NCBI GenBank assembly: GCA_013284265.1
Contig: JABTBR010000002.1
Location: 186,001-250,000 of the forward strand
Source of the DNA: Oxalobacteraceae bacterium
Lineage (GTDB): Bacteria > Pseudomonadota > Gammaproteobacteria > Burkholderiales > Burkholderiaceae_D
DNA length: 64,000 bases
Reading direction: 5' to 3'
In this document: one piece after another, positions 9,032-22,000 of the stretch
Layout: every line of letters starts with the position of its first letter
Numbering within the stretch: the first letter of the stretch is position 1
Translations under genes and position numbers: made by a program
The notes under the pieces: model-generated
What the model was told of the DNA's origin: nothing
Seen by the model: only the letters and a program-made list of their open reading frames with translations
Database searches by the model: none

Positions 9032-9856
9032 ATGCAACAAGCATCAAAAATTTCCGTCGTTATTACTACCTATAACCGCCCGGACGCATTGACAGCGGTG
9101 GTCGAGGCTTGCTTCGCGCAAGACGATCAGGATTTTGAAATCATTATCGCTGATGACGGCTCCACCCACAACACGCGGGACTGCGTGGCCGCGCTGCAAG
9201 CACGCGCGCCCATGCCGCTGCATCATGTGTGGCAGGAAGACCAAGGTTTCCGCGCCGCGCGCGTGCGCAACCTCGGCACCCAGCGCGCCAGCGGTGACTA
9301 CATCGTCTTCCTCGATGGCGATTGCGTGCCGCAGAGCAACTTCATCAGCCAGCACCGCAAGCTGGCCCAGCGGGGCTATCTGGTGTCGGGCAGCCGCATT
9401 TTACTCAGTGCCGGCCTGACCGCGCGCACCTTGGCCGAGCCGATCGACCTGCAGACCCTGGGGCTGGGCGACAAGCTGCGCTACCGCCTTCGCGGCGACC
9501 TGAACAAGCTGCTGCAACTGCTGTTCCAATGGCCCGACTTGCGCCGCACCAGCAAGCGCTTCACCTGGCGCCGCATCAAGAGCTGCAATCTGGGCGTGTG
9601 GCGCAGCGACCTGGCGCTGGTCAACGGCTTCGACGAAAGCTTTTTAGGCTGGGGCCATGAGGATTCCGACCTGGTGGTGCGCCTGTTCAATGCCGGCGTG
9701 ATGCGCAAGGATGGCGCCTTCGCCACCGAAGTGTTCCACCTGTGGCACAAGGAAAACCAGCGCGACCAGGAATCGAGCAACCGCGCCGTGGTGCTGCAGC
9801 GCGCGGCGGACAAGACCACCCAGGCCGTGCGCGGCCTACGTGAACTTGCTGAATAA
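9032..9856 (+). CDS. Family 2 glycosyltransferase, LPS core type
   Basis: 274 residues with a GT-A fold N-terminal domain: SVVITTYNRPDAL, the nucleotide-binding ADDGS, and the DxD-like FLDGDCVP. The C-terminal half has FNGF-like NGFDESFLGWGHEDSDLVVR, the GT2/GT7-C acceptor motif. It probably transfers a sugar to LPS core or a related glycan in the cytoplasm, judged by its divergent neighbours waaF and the ligase-like gene. Its start is 47 bases from the ligase start, so the two promoters share a short region. The donor sugar cannot be read. The 92 bases after the stop are strikingly AT-rich. Confidence 0.88.
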   Translation: MQQASKISVVITTYNRPDALTAVVEACFAQDDQDFEIIIADDGSTHNTRDCVAALQARAPMPLHHVWQEDQGFRAARVRNLGTQRASGDYIVFLDGDCVPQSNFISQHRKLAQRGYLVSGSRILLSAGLTARTLAEPIDLQTLGLGDKLRYRLRGDLNKLLQLLFQWPDLRRTSKRFTWRRIKSCNLGVWRSDLALVNGFDESFLGWGHEDSDLVVRLFNAGVMRKDGAFATEVFHLWHKENQRDQESSNRAVVLQRAADKTTQAVRGLRELAE

Positions 9857-9948
9857 ACATCGAAACACTGAAAAACATTATTAAAACGATAAAAATACAG
9901 ACTAAATAGAAATATATTTCACTTTCCCCCTAAACTTTCTCTGAAATC

Positions 9949-10039
9949 TTTGGATACCTTGTCTGAACAGGTGCAGGAATGCGCACCAGCAGATCAATAG
10001 AGACCGGCATCTTGAGCCGGGTACACAAGGGTATCCAAA
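9949..10039 (+). promoter_or_regulatory. Structured leader of the giant toxin gene: long inverted repeat covering the ribosome binding site
   Basis: TTTGGATACCTTGT (9949-9962) is complementary to ACAAGGGTATCCAAA (10025-10039) with a single bulged base, giving a closing stem of about 14 pairs that ends 3 bases before the ATG at 10043. Inside are two smaller hairpins, GGTGC/GCGCACC near 9970-9987 and CCGGC/GCCGG near 10004-10020. The only Shine-Dalgarno-like sequence, AAGGG at 10027-10031, lies in the 3' arm, so the fold would hide it. A multi-stem RNA closed by a long stem next to a start codon suggests cis control of translation. I see no conserved core of a named riboswitch class, including c-di-GMP-I. 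Confidence 0.55.
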
Positions 10040-10042
10040 TAA

Positions 10043-13000
10043 ATGGTAGCGATTGTCAGCGGTAAAGATCTGGGTTTGTCGACGGGTTCGGCAGGCGTGT
10101 TGGGGCAGCAAGGTGTGTTCGGCAACGCGGTGCTCGGCAACGCCAGGGAAGCGGCCTATGTCAACGCCGCCAGCGGCAGCCTGATCCTGCAAGACAGCGA
10201 CGACTTCCTGGCAGCGCGCGGCGTGCACATCGCCCTGACCCGCACCTATAACTCCCTGGGCAGTTTCAATGACGGCCATGGCGGCTGGAAAGTCGGCCCG
10301 TCCAGGCAGGTCACCAATCTGACCGGCACGCTCGAAACCACCGGCAGCACCGTCACCCGCATCGACAGCGACGGCAGCGCCGCGCTCTATACCTACGATG
10401 CCACCCTGGGCCTGTACCGCTCCACCGACGGCGGTGGCGGCTACGACTACCTGCGCATGAACAGCGCCAGCGAATGGATTTGGACCAGCGAGCGCCGCGA
10501 TATGCAGGGCCTGTACGAGGTCTATGACAGCACTAAGAATGCCGGCCATATCACCAGCTCGCACGACCAGAACGGCCTGCAGGCCGACCAGAGCAGTCTG
10601 CTGGCCAGCTACACCTACGAGGCCGGCCAGTTGAGTCTTGTCACCAACGCCGCCGGCGACAAGGTCTATTACAGCTACACGGACGGAAACCTAAGCCAAA
10701 TCCGCACCGTTCCTGCCGACACTGGCCAGCAGTCAAGTAAGATACTCTACACCTACGACAGCAATCGCTTGTCCACCGTCACCATCGACCTGACGCCAGG
10801 CGACAGCGCCGACGCCAAGACGTACACCACCACCTACACCTACCGCGGCACCAGCAATCAAATCGCCTCGGTCACCCAGGCCGATGGCACCACGCTGACT
10901 TTCGGCTATACCCAGCTCCCGGCCACCACCGGACCATGGCTGCTGACCATGGTCACCGATGGCCTCGGTCAGAAAACGACCTACGACTACTCCGTGCCAG
11001 GCAGCACCACCGTGGCCGATCCGATGGGCTACAAGACGGTCTACAAATATGATCTTCTCAAAGGGCAATTGACCGACGTGATCGCACCGGCCGTGGCCGG
11101 CGTCAACCAGAAAACCAGTTTTGTCTACGATGCCGATGGCAATATCCTCTGCACGACCGATCCACGCGGCCTGACCACCGTCTATCAGTACGATGGCAAC
11201 GGCAACCGCATTTACGAACGCAACGCGGCGGGCAACACTGTCACCCGCAGCTACGACCCCGTCAGCAATAAGCTGCTGACCGAAACCGTCTATCTGCTAG
11301 ACGACCCGGACGGGGCCGGGCCACAGTTGCCAAGCCAGCCGCTGACGACCAATTATGTGTACGACAGCAAAAACCGCCTGCACTTCATCATCAGCCCGGA
11401 GGGCCGCGTGCAGGAGTATCGCTACGATACCCAAGGGCAGCGCAAAGCCACACTGCAGTACACTGTCCTGAGCACCGTCCCACTCGGCACCAACGCGAAC
11501 GCGCAAAGCAGCGCCACCGATGCCGCCATGACCGCTTGGACCACTTCCAGTGCAGTCGCCGCCAGCCTGGTCAACCGCACCGACTACAACTTCGATGTGC
11601 ACGGCCTGGTGTCCAAGTCGAGCAGCTATCTGTCGCTCGGCGGTGGGGACTGGAGCGGCGAAGACCTCTCCACCAAGATCTACGCCTACGATGCGCGCGG
11701 CCTGCTGCTCAAGACCATCGATGGTAACGGCAACACCAACAACTTCACCTATGATGGTCTGGGACGTCTGCTCAGCAGCGGCGATGCGACCGGCTTCACC
11801 ACCACGGCCTACAACGCTGCCGGCAACAGCATCAGCACCACCGTCACGGCCTACAATCCTCCCGGCAGCAGCGTCAGCACGACGCCGGGGCTGATCACCA
11901 ACAGCACCTACGACAAGAACGGCCATCTCACCTCGGTGGTCAAGACCGATGCGGCCGCCAGCGCCCTCGGCACCACCACCAATCTGTACAACAACGATGG
12001 CTTGCTCTGGAAGAGCACCGACGGCACCGGCCTGGTCAGCTACACGATCTACGACGCCGCCGGCCGCAAGGTGGCCGATATTTCTCCCACCCGCGCGCTG
12101 ACCGAATACCGTTACAACCTGGACAATCAGGTAAGCCGCGTCGTCCGTTATGACACCCTGGTCAGCATCATCCCCACCTCCCCCACTACCACGCTCAGCG
12201 CCGTGCTGCCCGCCACCAGCGCGGCCGACCGCAGCAACTGGAACCTGTACGATAGCGCCGGCCGCCTGTCCGAATCGGTCGACGCCATCGGCAACTTGAG
12301 CCACTACGACTACGACGGCGCCTCGCGCCTGCTGCAAGTGGTGCAGCGCGCCACGCCGCTGACGCCTGCCCAGCTGAGCGCACTGGCCAGCGTCAACATT
12401 CCAAACTCCTTTCCCTCGACCGCCAGCGCGGCCGATCGCACCACCCGCAAGCTGTATGACAACGATGGTCTGGCGCTGGCGCAACTCGATGCCCAGGGTT
12501 ATCTGACCGAGTACCGCTACGACGGCGCCGGACGCCTGCTCGACACCATCGCCTATGCGAACGCCACACCCGCTGCCGAACGCGCCACCGGCACCCTGGC
12601 CACGCTGCGCCCTGCCGCGAGCGCCGCCGACCAGCGTCAACGCTATTTCTACAACGCCCAGGGCCAGGTCGCCGCCGTCATCGACGCCGCCGGCATCCTG
12701 ACCGAAACCGGCTACGACAATGCCGGCAACGTCGTGCGCGTCACGCGCTACGCCACCGCCGTCAGCAATCCCGGCGCCGCCACACTGGCCGCCATCGGCA
12801 AGACGGTCAGCGCCGACGACCTGCAAACGGCCTACACCTACACCGCAAGAAATCAGCGACTCACCGAAGTGAGCACCGACGGCAGCACCACCCGCTACAC
12901 CTATGACAACGCCGGCAATGTGACCGAGGTGCGGCGCGCCCTGTCCAGCGCCGACGAGCGCAGCACCCAGATGCGCTTCGATCTGCTGGGCAATGTGATC

Positions 13001-16000
13001 GCGCAGCTGACGCCGCAAGGCGTGGCCTTGCTGGCCGGCGCCGCCACCCAGGTGCAGATCGACAAGGTCTGGACCGACAATGCGCTCCAGTACACCTACA
13101 ATGCCGACGGCATGCGTACCAGCATGAAGGACCAGTTCGGCAAGAAGACCTTCTACTATTACGACGGCAACGGCAGACTGGCCTACACCGTCGATCCAAG
13201 CGGCGCGGTGCTCACGCGCACCTACAACGCCTTCGGCCAGCTCAGCAAGCTGCGCATGAACACCGCGCTGATCGCCGCCGCCACCCTGGCCACGCTCAAG
13301 GGCGGCATCGTCGACAGCACCATCACCGGCGCCGCGGCGCCAGTGGCGGCCGACGGCGTCGAAGCCTTTGCCTACGACAAGGCGGGCCAGCTCATTGACG
13401 ACACCAATCCCCTGGGCGGCCATACCCTGTACAACTACGACGCCTTCGGCAAGGTCGTGCAAGTGGTGCAGACGGACGCGGCGGCGCAGCAGCTGGGCAT
13501 CACCAACAACACCTACGACGCCGATGGCCGCCTGCTGCGCAGCAGCCAGAATGGCGCCGCCACCTACTACGTCTATGATGCCTTCGGCCGCGTCACCGGC
13601 ACGGTCGCGCCCAACGGCGCCCTGACCGAATATTGCTATAACGCCGCCAACCAGCTCACCCGCACCAAACAATACGCGACGCCGGTCAACCCCACCCCGC
13701 TCGACAACCAGGGCCAGCCGGTGACGCTGACCATCGCGCTGCTGCGCGCCGCCGGCGGGCCGGAGTACCGCAGCAACTGGAGCCGCTACGACACGGCCGG
13801 CCGTCTGCTCGACAGCGTCGATGCCGAAGGCTACCTGAGCCATTACGACTACGATGCCGCCTCGCGCCCGGTACGCCTCATCCGCTACGCCACAGCCATC
13901 GACCTGGGCACGCTGGCCGGCGTCGACGCCCCGGCCGCCTTCACCCAGCCGGAGGCCTCGGCGGACGACCGCGTCAGCCGCACCCTGTACAACGCGGCCG
14001 GCGAAGTCCTCGCCCGCCTCGACGCCGAAGGCTACCTGAGCCGCAACATCTACAACGCCGGCGGCCAGCTGGTCGAGACCATCGCCTACGCCGGGCTCAC
14101 GCTGGCCGATGCGCGCGCCAGCGGCGACCTCGCCGCGCTGCTGCCAGCCGCCAGCGACAATGACATCCACCAGTACTATCTGTACGACGTGGCGGGCCGC
14201 CTGGCGGCCACCGTCGACGGCGAAAAATACCTGACCGAGATCGCCTACGACGTGGCCGGCAATATTGCCAAACGCACCCGCTACGCGAGCGTCGTCGCCA
14301 AGCCAAACGCGGCCAGTATCGATGACCTAGGCAAGCCAAGCAGTAGTGCGGCAGATCATGTCAGCAGCTACACCTATTCGGCCTTGCACCAGCTGCTGAC
14401 CCAGACCGATCCGGACGGCACCGTCACCCGCTATACCTATGACAAGATGGGCAACCTGGTCGAGACGCGCCGCGCCCTGGCCCTGGCCGACGAGCGCGCC
14501 ACCCAGACGCGTTACGATGCGCTGGGCCGGGTGATCGCCGAATTGACACCCAAGGGTGTCGCCGCCATCGGCACCTCCACGGTCCAAACCGTCATCGACG
14601 CCGCCTGGGCCGCCCACAGCGTCAAATACACCTATAACAGCGCCGGCCAGCGCGCCAGCGTGACCGACCAGGACGGCCATAAATCGCTGTACTACTACGA
14701 CGTCAGCGGCAATCTGCGCTACGGCATCAATGCCGCCGGCGAGGTGAGCGAATACGCCTATACGCTGTTCAATCAGCAGAGCTCGGTCACCCGTATCAAC
14801 GGCCGTCTGAGTGGCAGTGCGCTGGCCGCCCTGACCGGCACCGAAAGCCTGGCAGCGATACAGGCGGCGGCGGCCGGCATCGCCCTGATGGGCGCGAACA
14901 ACACGGCCAGCGCCAGCTATGACCGGTTGGGCAGGGTGATCGACCGCGCCGACGCGCTCGACTACCATAAACTCTTTGTCTACGACGCCTTTGGCAACGT
15001 GCTCAGCACCAAGGAGCAGGACACCGGCATCACCACCACCTACCAGTACAACCGCCGTGGCGACCTGACCCTGAGCACGCTCTTCGGCAACCCAGCCTTC
15101 GCCAGCAGTGTCAGCTACGACGGCTTCGGCCGCGCGGTGAGCCGCACCGACGCCAATGGCAACATCAGCAGCCTGCGCTACGACAAGCTCGGTCACGTCA
15201 TTGCGATGACCGATCCGTCCAATCACACCTCGAAGATCACTTACGATGCCTTCGGCCGTGTGCTGACCCAGACCGACAGCCTCGAAGCGGTCACCACCTA
15301 CACCTACGCCCTCGAAACGGCCGGCTCGTCCTTCACGATGACCACGCCGGAAGGCGTGAGCCACAAGACCACGCAAAACCGCTTCGGCCAGACCGTCACC
15401 ATCGCCGACAGCCTGGCCGGTGTGATCAAGAACACCACCACCTACGTCTACGACAAGAACGGCAACCTGAGTTCGGTCACCGATAGCCTCGGCAAGATCA
15501 ATAGCGCCACCTATGACAACGCCAACCTTCAACTGACCAGCAGCGATGCCAACAACAGCGTCACCGCCTACAGCTACGATGCGGTCAACCGCATTCTTAG
15601 CCGTACCGTCGACAATGCCGGCCTGAAGGCACAGACCACCTATGCCTACGATGCGCTGGGGCGGACCTCCAGGGTCACCGATCCCAATGGCAACGTCACC
15701 GTCACCAGCTACGACGCGAACGGCCGGATCAAATCGATCTGCGCCGACGCCGAGGCACTCCAGCTGACCACCGATTTTACCTACGAACTGCGCGACAAGC
15801 CCTTCCGCGTCATCAGTCCGGGCGGTATCATGACCAACTACACCTACGACACGAACGGCTATGGCAGCTCGTCTTTGGTCATGACCCTCGCCCACTCTGG
15901 CGATATCCGCACCGACGTCATCTACGACGACACCGGCAAGAACCTGCTGCTGCGCTCCACCGGCCAGTTGCAAAGCAGCCGCTATGGCTACGACAGCAAC

Positions 16001-19000
16001 AACAATTTGATCTGGCAGCTCGATCCGACCGGCGCCGTCACCGGCTACACCTACGACAGCAAGAACCAGCTGATCAAGACCACCCGATACGCCAAGCTCA
16101 GCAGCCTGTTCGCGAACGGCAAGCCAGCATGGAACAAGACCTTTACTGCCCAGGAAATCGAAGCCAGCGTCACCGCCGATGCCGCCCATGATGCTGTCAT
16201 CCGTACCTTCTACGACAAGGATGGCCGGGTGTACGCGCGCGTCGACGCGATGGGCAACGCCACCGTCTACCTCAAATACAACGCGCTGAATCAGCCAACC
16301 GAAACCATCAGCTATGCCAATCCGGTCGCGCTGACGGACAGCACCACCACGACCAGTCTGGCGACCCTGCTCGCCAGGTCGGAGCAGGCATCGCTCAGCG
16401 ACCGTCGCGAAATCGCCGTCTATGACGCGCGCGGCCGGGTGACCGCCACAGCGACCGCGACCAGCCTGAACGCCGCCAAAGTTCAACAATGGTCGGTAAG
16501 CAGCCGCAGCTATGACGGCAATGGCAACCTGGTTGGCCGTATCAGCTATCTCACCACGATGGCGACCAACACACCGACGGCCACGTCCATCACCAGCTGG
16601 TTGACGGCGGGTGCAACGACATCGGACCAGACCGTCAGAATGCTCTACGATGGCGCCAACCGCCTGATTGGCAGTGCCAGCAAGGTCAGCACCGATGCCA
16701 GTTACGGCTACTGGGCGATCACCACCCAGGCGTATGACAAAAACGGCAATGTGCTGCTGCAGCGCAGCTTCAGCAAGAAACTGACGCTGGCACTGGGGGC
16801 CTTCCCTACCGCGGCCGATCTCGCCACATTCAGCACCACGACATCCAATCTCAGCAGCTCCGACGCCCAGACCAGCATGGTCTACGATGGCGCCAACCGC
16901 ATGACCGCGATCGCCACCGCGCAAACCAGCGCCGTGGCGGCGGGCCTGGCGTCGACTTGGTCTGTCGTCACGCAAGCCTACGATTACAATGGCAACCTAT
17001 CGGAGCGCCACGCCTACAGCACGCCCCTGCAACTCACCGGCAATGGCAAGGTCCCGGGCGCGGCCGAAATCGCTGCCTTTACCGCCATCGCCGCCAATAC
17101 ATCGCTGGCCGACCCGCGCAGCTACTTCGTCCACGACTATGCCGGCCGCCTGACAGCGGTGGCTACCGCGGTTTCCGTTGCCGGCGGCGCCATTCAATGG
17201 ATGCTGCAGACACAAACCCACGATGCAATGGGCAATGTCATCTCAAGCACGCAGCATGCCAACGCTGTCGACCTCGCCACGGTCAGCCGTTCGATGCCCA
17301 TGGACTTCCCTGACAAGTTCGCCGACGCCAAACTCGACCGTACCACCAAATACACCTACGATCTGAGCGGCCGGGCCACCGTGATCGTGGACGCGGCCGG
17401 CGCCGTTACCAGGCTGGTCTACGACGCCTTGGGCAATGTCGTGCAGCGCATCGCCTATGCCGCCAAGAACGCCAATCCCGCCAGCGCGCCGGGACCGCTC
17501 GACCGCGTCACCCGCATCGCCTATGACAAGGACAACCGTCCGGTCTTTACCATCGATGCGCTGGGTGCCGTCACGGAAACACGTTACGATGCACTGGGCA
17601 ACCGTGTCGCCAGCATTGCCTATGCCAAGCCACTGAGCGGCGCCAATCTGCAGGCGCTGGGCGCCATCACGGACGCGGGACAAATCCAGGGCATGCTCGC
17701 GGCCGATCCGGACAACAAAGACCGCAGCACCCAATATGCCTATGATGGCGCGGGCCGTCTGCGCTTTACCGTCGATGCGGCCGGCTACCTCAGCGAAATC
17801 AGCTACGACATGCTGGGACGCACGTCCAGCCTGCTGGCCTACGCAACGCCGATCAAAGCAACTGCCGCAGGCCTTGCCGCCGACATCGCCGTGGCGGTCG
17901 CGGACCAGACGGCAAGCGCCCGCAAGACCAGCTATACCTACGATGCGCAGGGCAATCTGCTGAGCGCGACCGAACCCGGCCTGCCAGCCGCGACCAAAAG
18001 CTATACCTACGATGCCGCCGGACGCCAGCTCACGTATACCGATCAGCTCAACAACATCTGGTACTACACCTATGACGCGCTGGGCCGCCGTCTGACGGAA
18101 AAGAGCCCGGCGGTGACCGCCTACCCGGCCAACACGGTCGATTCCACTATGGGGGCCTGGGCTGGCGCGCAGGTATCGCTGCTGACCCAGTATGCCTACG
18201 ATACCTTGGGTCACCTGATCCGCAAGACCGAGGCGGCCAGCACCTCCATGGAGCGCAGCACCACCTTCGAATACGATGCCGCTGGCCGTCTGCTCAAGAC
18301 CAATCTGCCGTCGATCAAGATCTACGATGCCGCCAGCGACCCGCTGTCCTCCGCCGGTGCCGCCACGGCGAAGGAAAAGGATTCGGGCATCCGTAGTTTC
18401 AGCACCACCTATGACATCCTGGGCAATGCGGTCGCCACTACCGATGTGGGCGGCGTCACCAGCTACAGCGTGTTCGATCAGCTGGGGCGCTTGACGGCCG
18501 AGATCGACGGCCTGGGTTACGTCACCGCGTATGCGCGCAACAGCTTCGGCGAAACCGAAAAACTGAGCCGTTACGCAACCTCGCTGGGCACCGTCAGCGC
18601 GCCGCTGAGCGAGGCGGCGCTGGCGCTGCGGCTGCTTAAGGCCCCTGCCTCCGACCGCACCATCCTGACCGCCTTCGACCAGCTCGGCCGCGCCGTGCTG
18701 GTGCGCGAACCGGTGGTCGAAGTCTTCGACCAGCACAGCCTGGGCCAATCGGCCCTGATGCTGGCGGGACGGACCACGGCAAGCCGCTACGACGCCTTCG
18801 GCCAGATTATCGAACGCGCCGTCTACGGTAGCGACACCCAGGGCAATATCGTCACCGCCTCGGCCGTCACGCGTTATTACTACGACCTGCGCGGCAATAC
18901 CAGCGCGCGCATCGACGCCCTCTCGGCAACGCCGGGCGCCCTGCAGGGTTACCTGAGCACGTTCAGCTATGACCTGGCTGGCAACGTCCTGAGCAAGAAG

Positions 19001-22000
19001 GAATACAGCAAGGCAATTAATGACTGGAGCGATAGCAAGTACGACGCAGCGACCGCCACTGCCGGGGTCGACCGCGAAGCGCGCTATACCTACGATGCGC
19101 GCAATCGCATGCTCACCGAAACGAGCGTCGGCGTCAGCTATACCGACAACACCGCGGCTGCGGCCGCCGTCGCCGGCAATCTGACTACGACCTATGCCTA
19201 CAATGCACGCGGCGACCGCACCACCGTCACCGATGCGCTCAGCGGCAGCACCTACACCTATTACGACCAGCTGGGCCGCGTCAGCGGCGTGGCCACCAAA
19301 TCGGGCGTGGTGGCCGGCATCGCGACGGCGGTCTCGCGCCTGACCGAATACAAGCGCGACATCCAGGGCCATGTTGTGCTGAGCATCGAGTATGCCCAGG
19401 GCACGGGCAATGCAACGGCCAGCGCGGCAACCCCAACCTCGACGTCGGATGCCAACAACCGGGTCACCGCCACCGCCTACGATATCGACGGCAATGCGAT
19501 CAAGACGCTGGATGCCGAGCAGTACGCCAAGACCGATCTGAGCAAACGCAGCGCCAGCTATATTTCCCATGATGTCTATGGCCGCACCGCCAAGCAATGG
19601 CAAACCGTCACCAGCGATGGCGCCGTACAAACCTCGTATCAGGTCAACCAGTACGACGCGCTCGGCCGCGTGACTGGCATTGTCACGCCGAACGACCGCA
19701 GCGCTGGCGCCGGCACGCTCAAGGACCAGGTCGGCTACGAGTACAACGGTTTCGGCGAGCTGGTCAAGACCTCGCTGGGCGACTACTACCGCTACGACCA
19801 GGCCGGCAACGCCTGGCTCAGCAACGCGAGCGGCCAGGACGTCGCCGTGCTGCATGACATCATGGGACAGGCTACCGTCACCATCCGCAGCACCAGCACC
19901 ACCGCACATGCGCTGCAAGCGCTGACGACGGCCACCGCCGTCCTGTCGCTGGACGAGGTGCTGCGCACCGATACCCGCTACGATCTGCTGGGGCATGTCG
20001 TCGATGTGAGCAACGCCACCGGAAACCACGCCCAGTTCCTGCAACAAAGTGACGGCAACTGGACCACAACCAGCTCCGCCATTAACCAGACCTCGGCCGG
20101 CAGCCTGCTGATTATTGGCCGCCCCGAAGATAGCGACAAGACCTTCAGCGTGAGCTATCGCCGCCTGGCCGACAGCGCCTGGACCGACGCGCCATCGTCT
20201 GCGATCAGCTGGGTCAACGGCTACCCGGTCTTCAGCACCGGCGTATTGGCCGCTGGCGACTACGTCTATCAGGTGTTTGCACAGGTGGGCAGTGAACCGC
20301 GCTACCAGAGCGCCGGGGGCACCTTGTCGGTGAGCACCCGCGCCACCATGCTGGCCCAGGCCAAACAAATCATTTCGCTCTATCTGCTGCTAATCAACCG
20401 CGCACCGACCCAGGCGGAAATCAACCTTGCCTTGCTGGGGATGAACGACGGCAAGACCCTGCCACAATTGGCGTCCAGCCTGCTGGCCAGCGCCGAGGGA
20501 ATGGCTTTCCTGAAAGGCAGCAATGCCGTCGCCACCATTTATAGCAAGGTGCTCGGTAAAAACCTCGCCAATGCCAGCATTGCCCAGGAAGCCAAAGACT
20601 GGAGCAGCAAACTGGACTTGAACAACCGCCTGCTCCTGTCCAACGGTGAGGTACTGGCCAGCCTGCTCGCAGCAAACAGCGCCCTTCTCGACAGACGCGC
20701 CGTGGCCTTGTGCAACTACCTGGTCGAGCGGGGTGGCTCCGATGCCGCGATGGCGGCCAAGGTACTCTTCGATGTGGACAAGCTGACCGATGGCGCTATT
20801 GCCGAAGGCAGCAACGCGGCGCGGGCGGAAAGCTGGCGCGATCAAATCGTGCGCATCTACGTGGCCGTATTGGGCGCCATGCCGAGTCGGCAGGATACCG
20901 ACGCCTGGGTCAGCGCGTTGCAAACGGCCACGGCGACCTGGCAGGATATCGCTCAGGGTTTGTACAATTCGAAGACGCCGCTGGCAAGCCAGGGCACCGA
21001 AGCGGGCCAGCGCGAGCTGATCGCCAGTCTGTTCAAAAACCTGTTTGGCCGCCTCCCCACCGAACAGGAGACCAATGCGCGCCTGACCCAGATAAACAGA
21101 TACACGCCGCTCAGCGCCGGTGCGTTTGCGGTCAGCTTCATGCAGGAGGTGGCCAGTTACCTGGGCGCCGATACCGGCATGGCGCTGGCCCGCACGACCC
21201 TGTTCGACAAGGTGAAACTGGCACAGGCCTATCTGACGCAACATGCCGGTCCGTCGGACGCGACCGTGATCAGCGTCGGTGGCGCTTATATCGACAGCGT
21301 CGTGGCCGATGCCTCGACCCACCTGGCAGCCGGCGCCACGGCGTTGCAGTTGTACCAACGCCTCGGCAATGCACAGAAGGCGCTCGCCGCTTTTGGCAAC
21401 ATAGCCCCAATCTCGGCGACCGAGCGCACACGCCTGCAGATGGCCGCTTTGTTTGTTACCGTGACAGGACGGGCGCCGGAACTCGATGAATTCAATGCCG
21501 GCATGACGCTGCTGCAAGCTTCGGCGGATGGCTATGCCCTGCTCGCCAACAAGCTGCTGCAAGACCAGGCCAGCGCCGGCGACACCCTGTATCCTGCCGG
21601 CCAGTCCGACGGCGACTTCGCGGCGGCGCTGTATCAATCCTTGTATGGCCAGCCTGCCGATCCGGCGACCGTGGCCACCTGGTCGGCATCGGCCTTGGCC
21701 AATGGGCATGCCGCGACCGTGACGCAGATGCTGGCGGCATTGCTGGCCGATCAGGCGCCGGCATCGCTTGCCGCACGCGAACTGCTGAAAAACAAGGCTG
21801 CTGTGGCGGTTGCCTATGCCCAGTCCGTTTCGTTCAACAATATCCAGGTCGGCAAGGACGTCATCGCCAGGGTCGGCAGCAGCGGCCTCACCACCGCATT
21901 GGACTTCGGACAATCCAAGCGCCTGGAATACGACGCCTACCGGCAAAGCCTGCGCAATCTCGGTCCTGAACTCAGCAAGCTATCCACCGCCTATCTCAAC

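Noticed and set aside
9949..10039. c-di-GMP-I riboswitch in the toxin leader, attractive because a diguanylate cyclase is nearby
   Set aside because: The conserved CACGCACAGGGCAAACC and GCAAAGCC segments of that class are absent; only a generic closed multi-stem shape is present.
11297..20368. Three long minus-strand open frames (11297-14170, 14327-16975, 17243-20368) opposite the YD repeats
   Set aside because: They lie in the frame made stop-poor by the repeated GC-rich YD codons; products are low-complexity Gly/Ala/Val/Arg text with no motifs and no ribosome sites.
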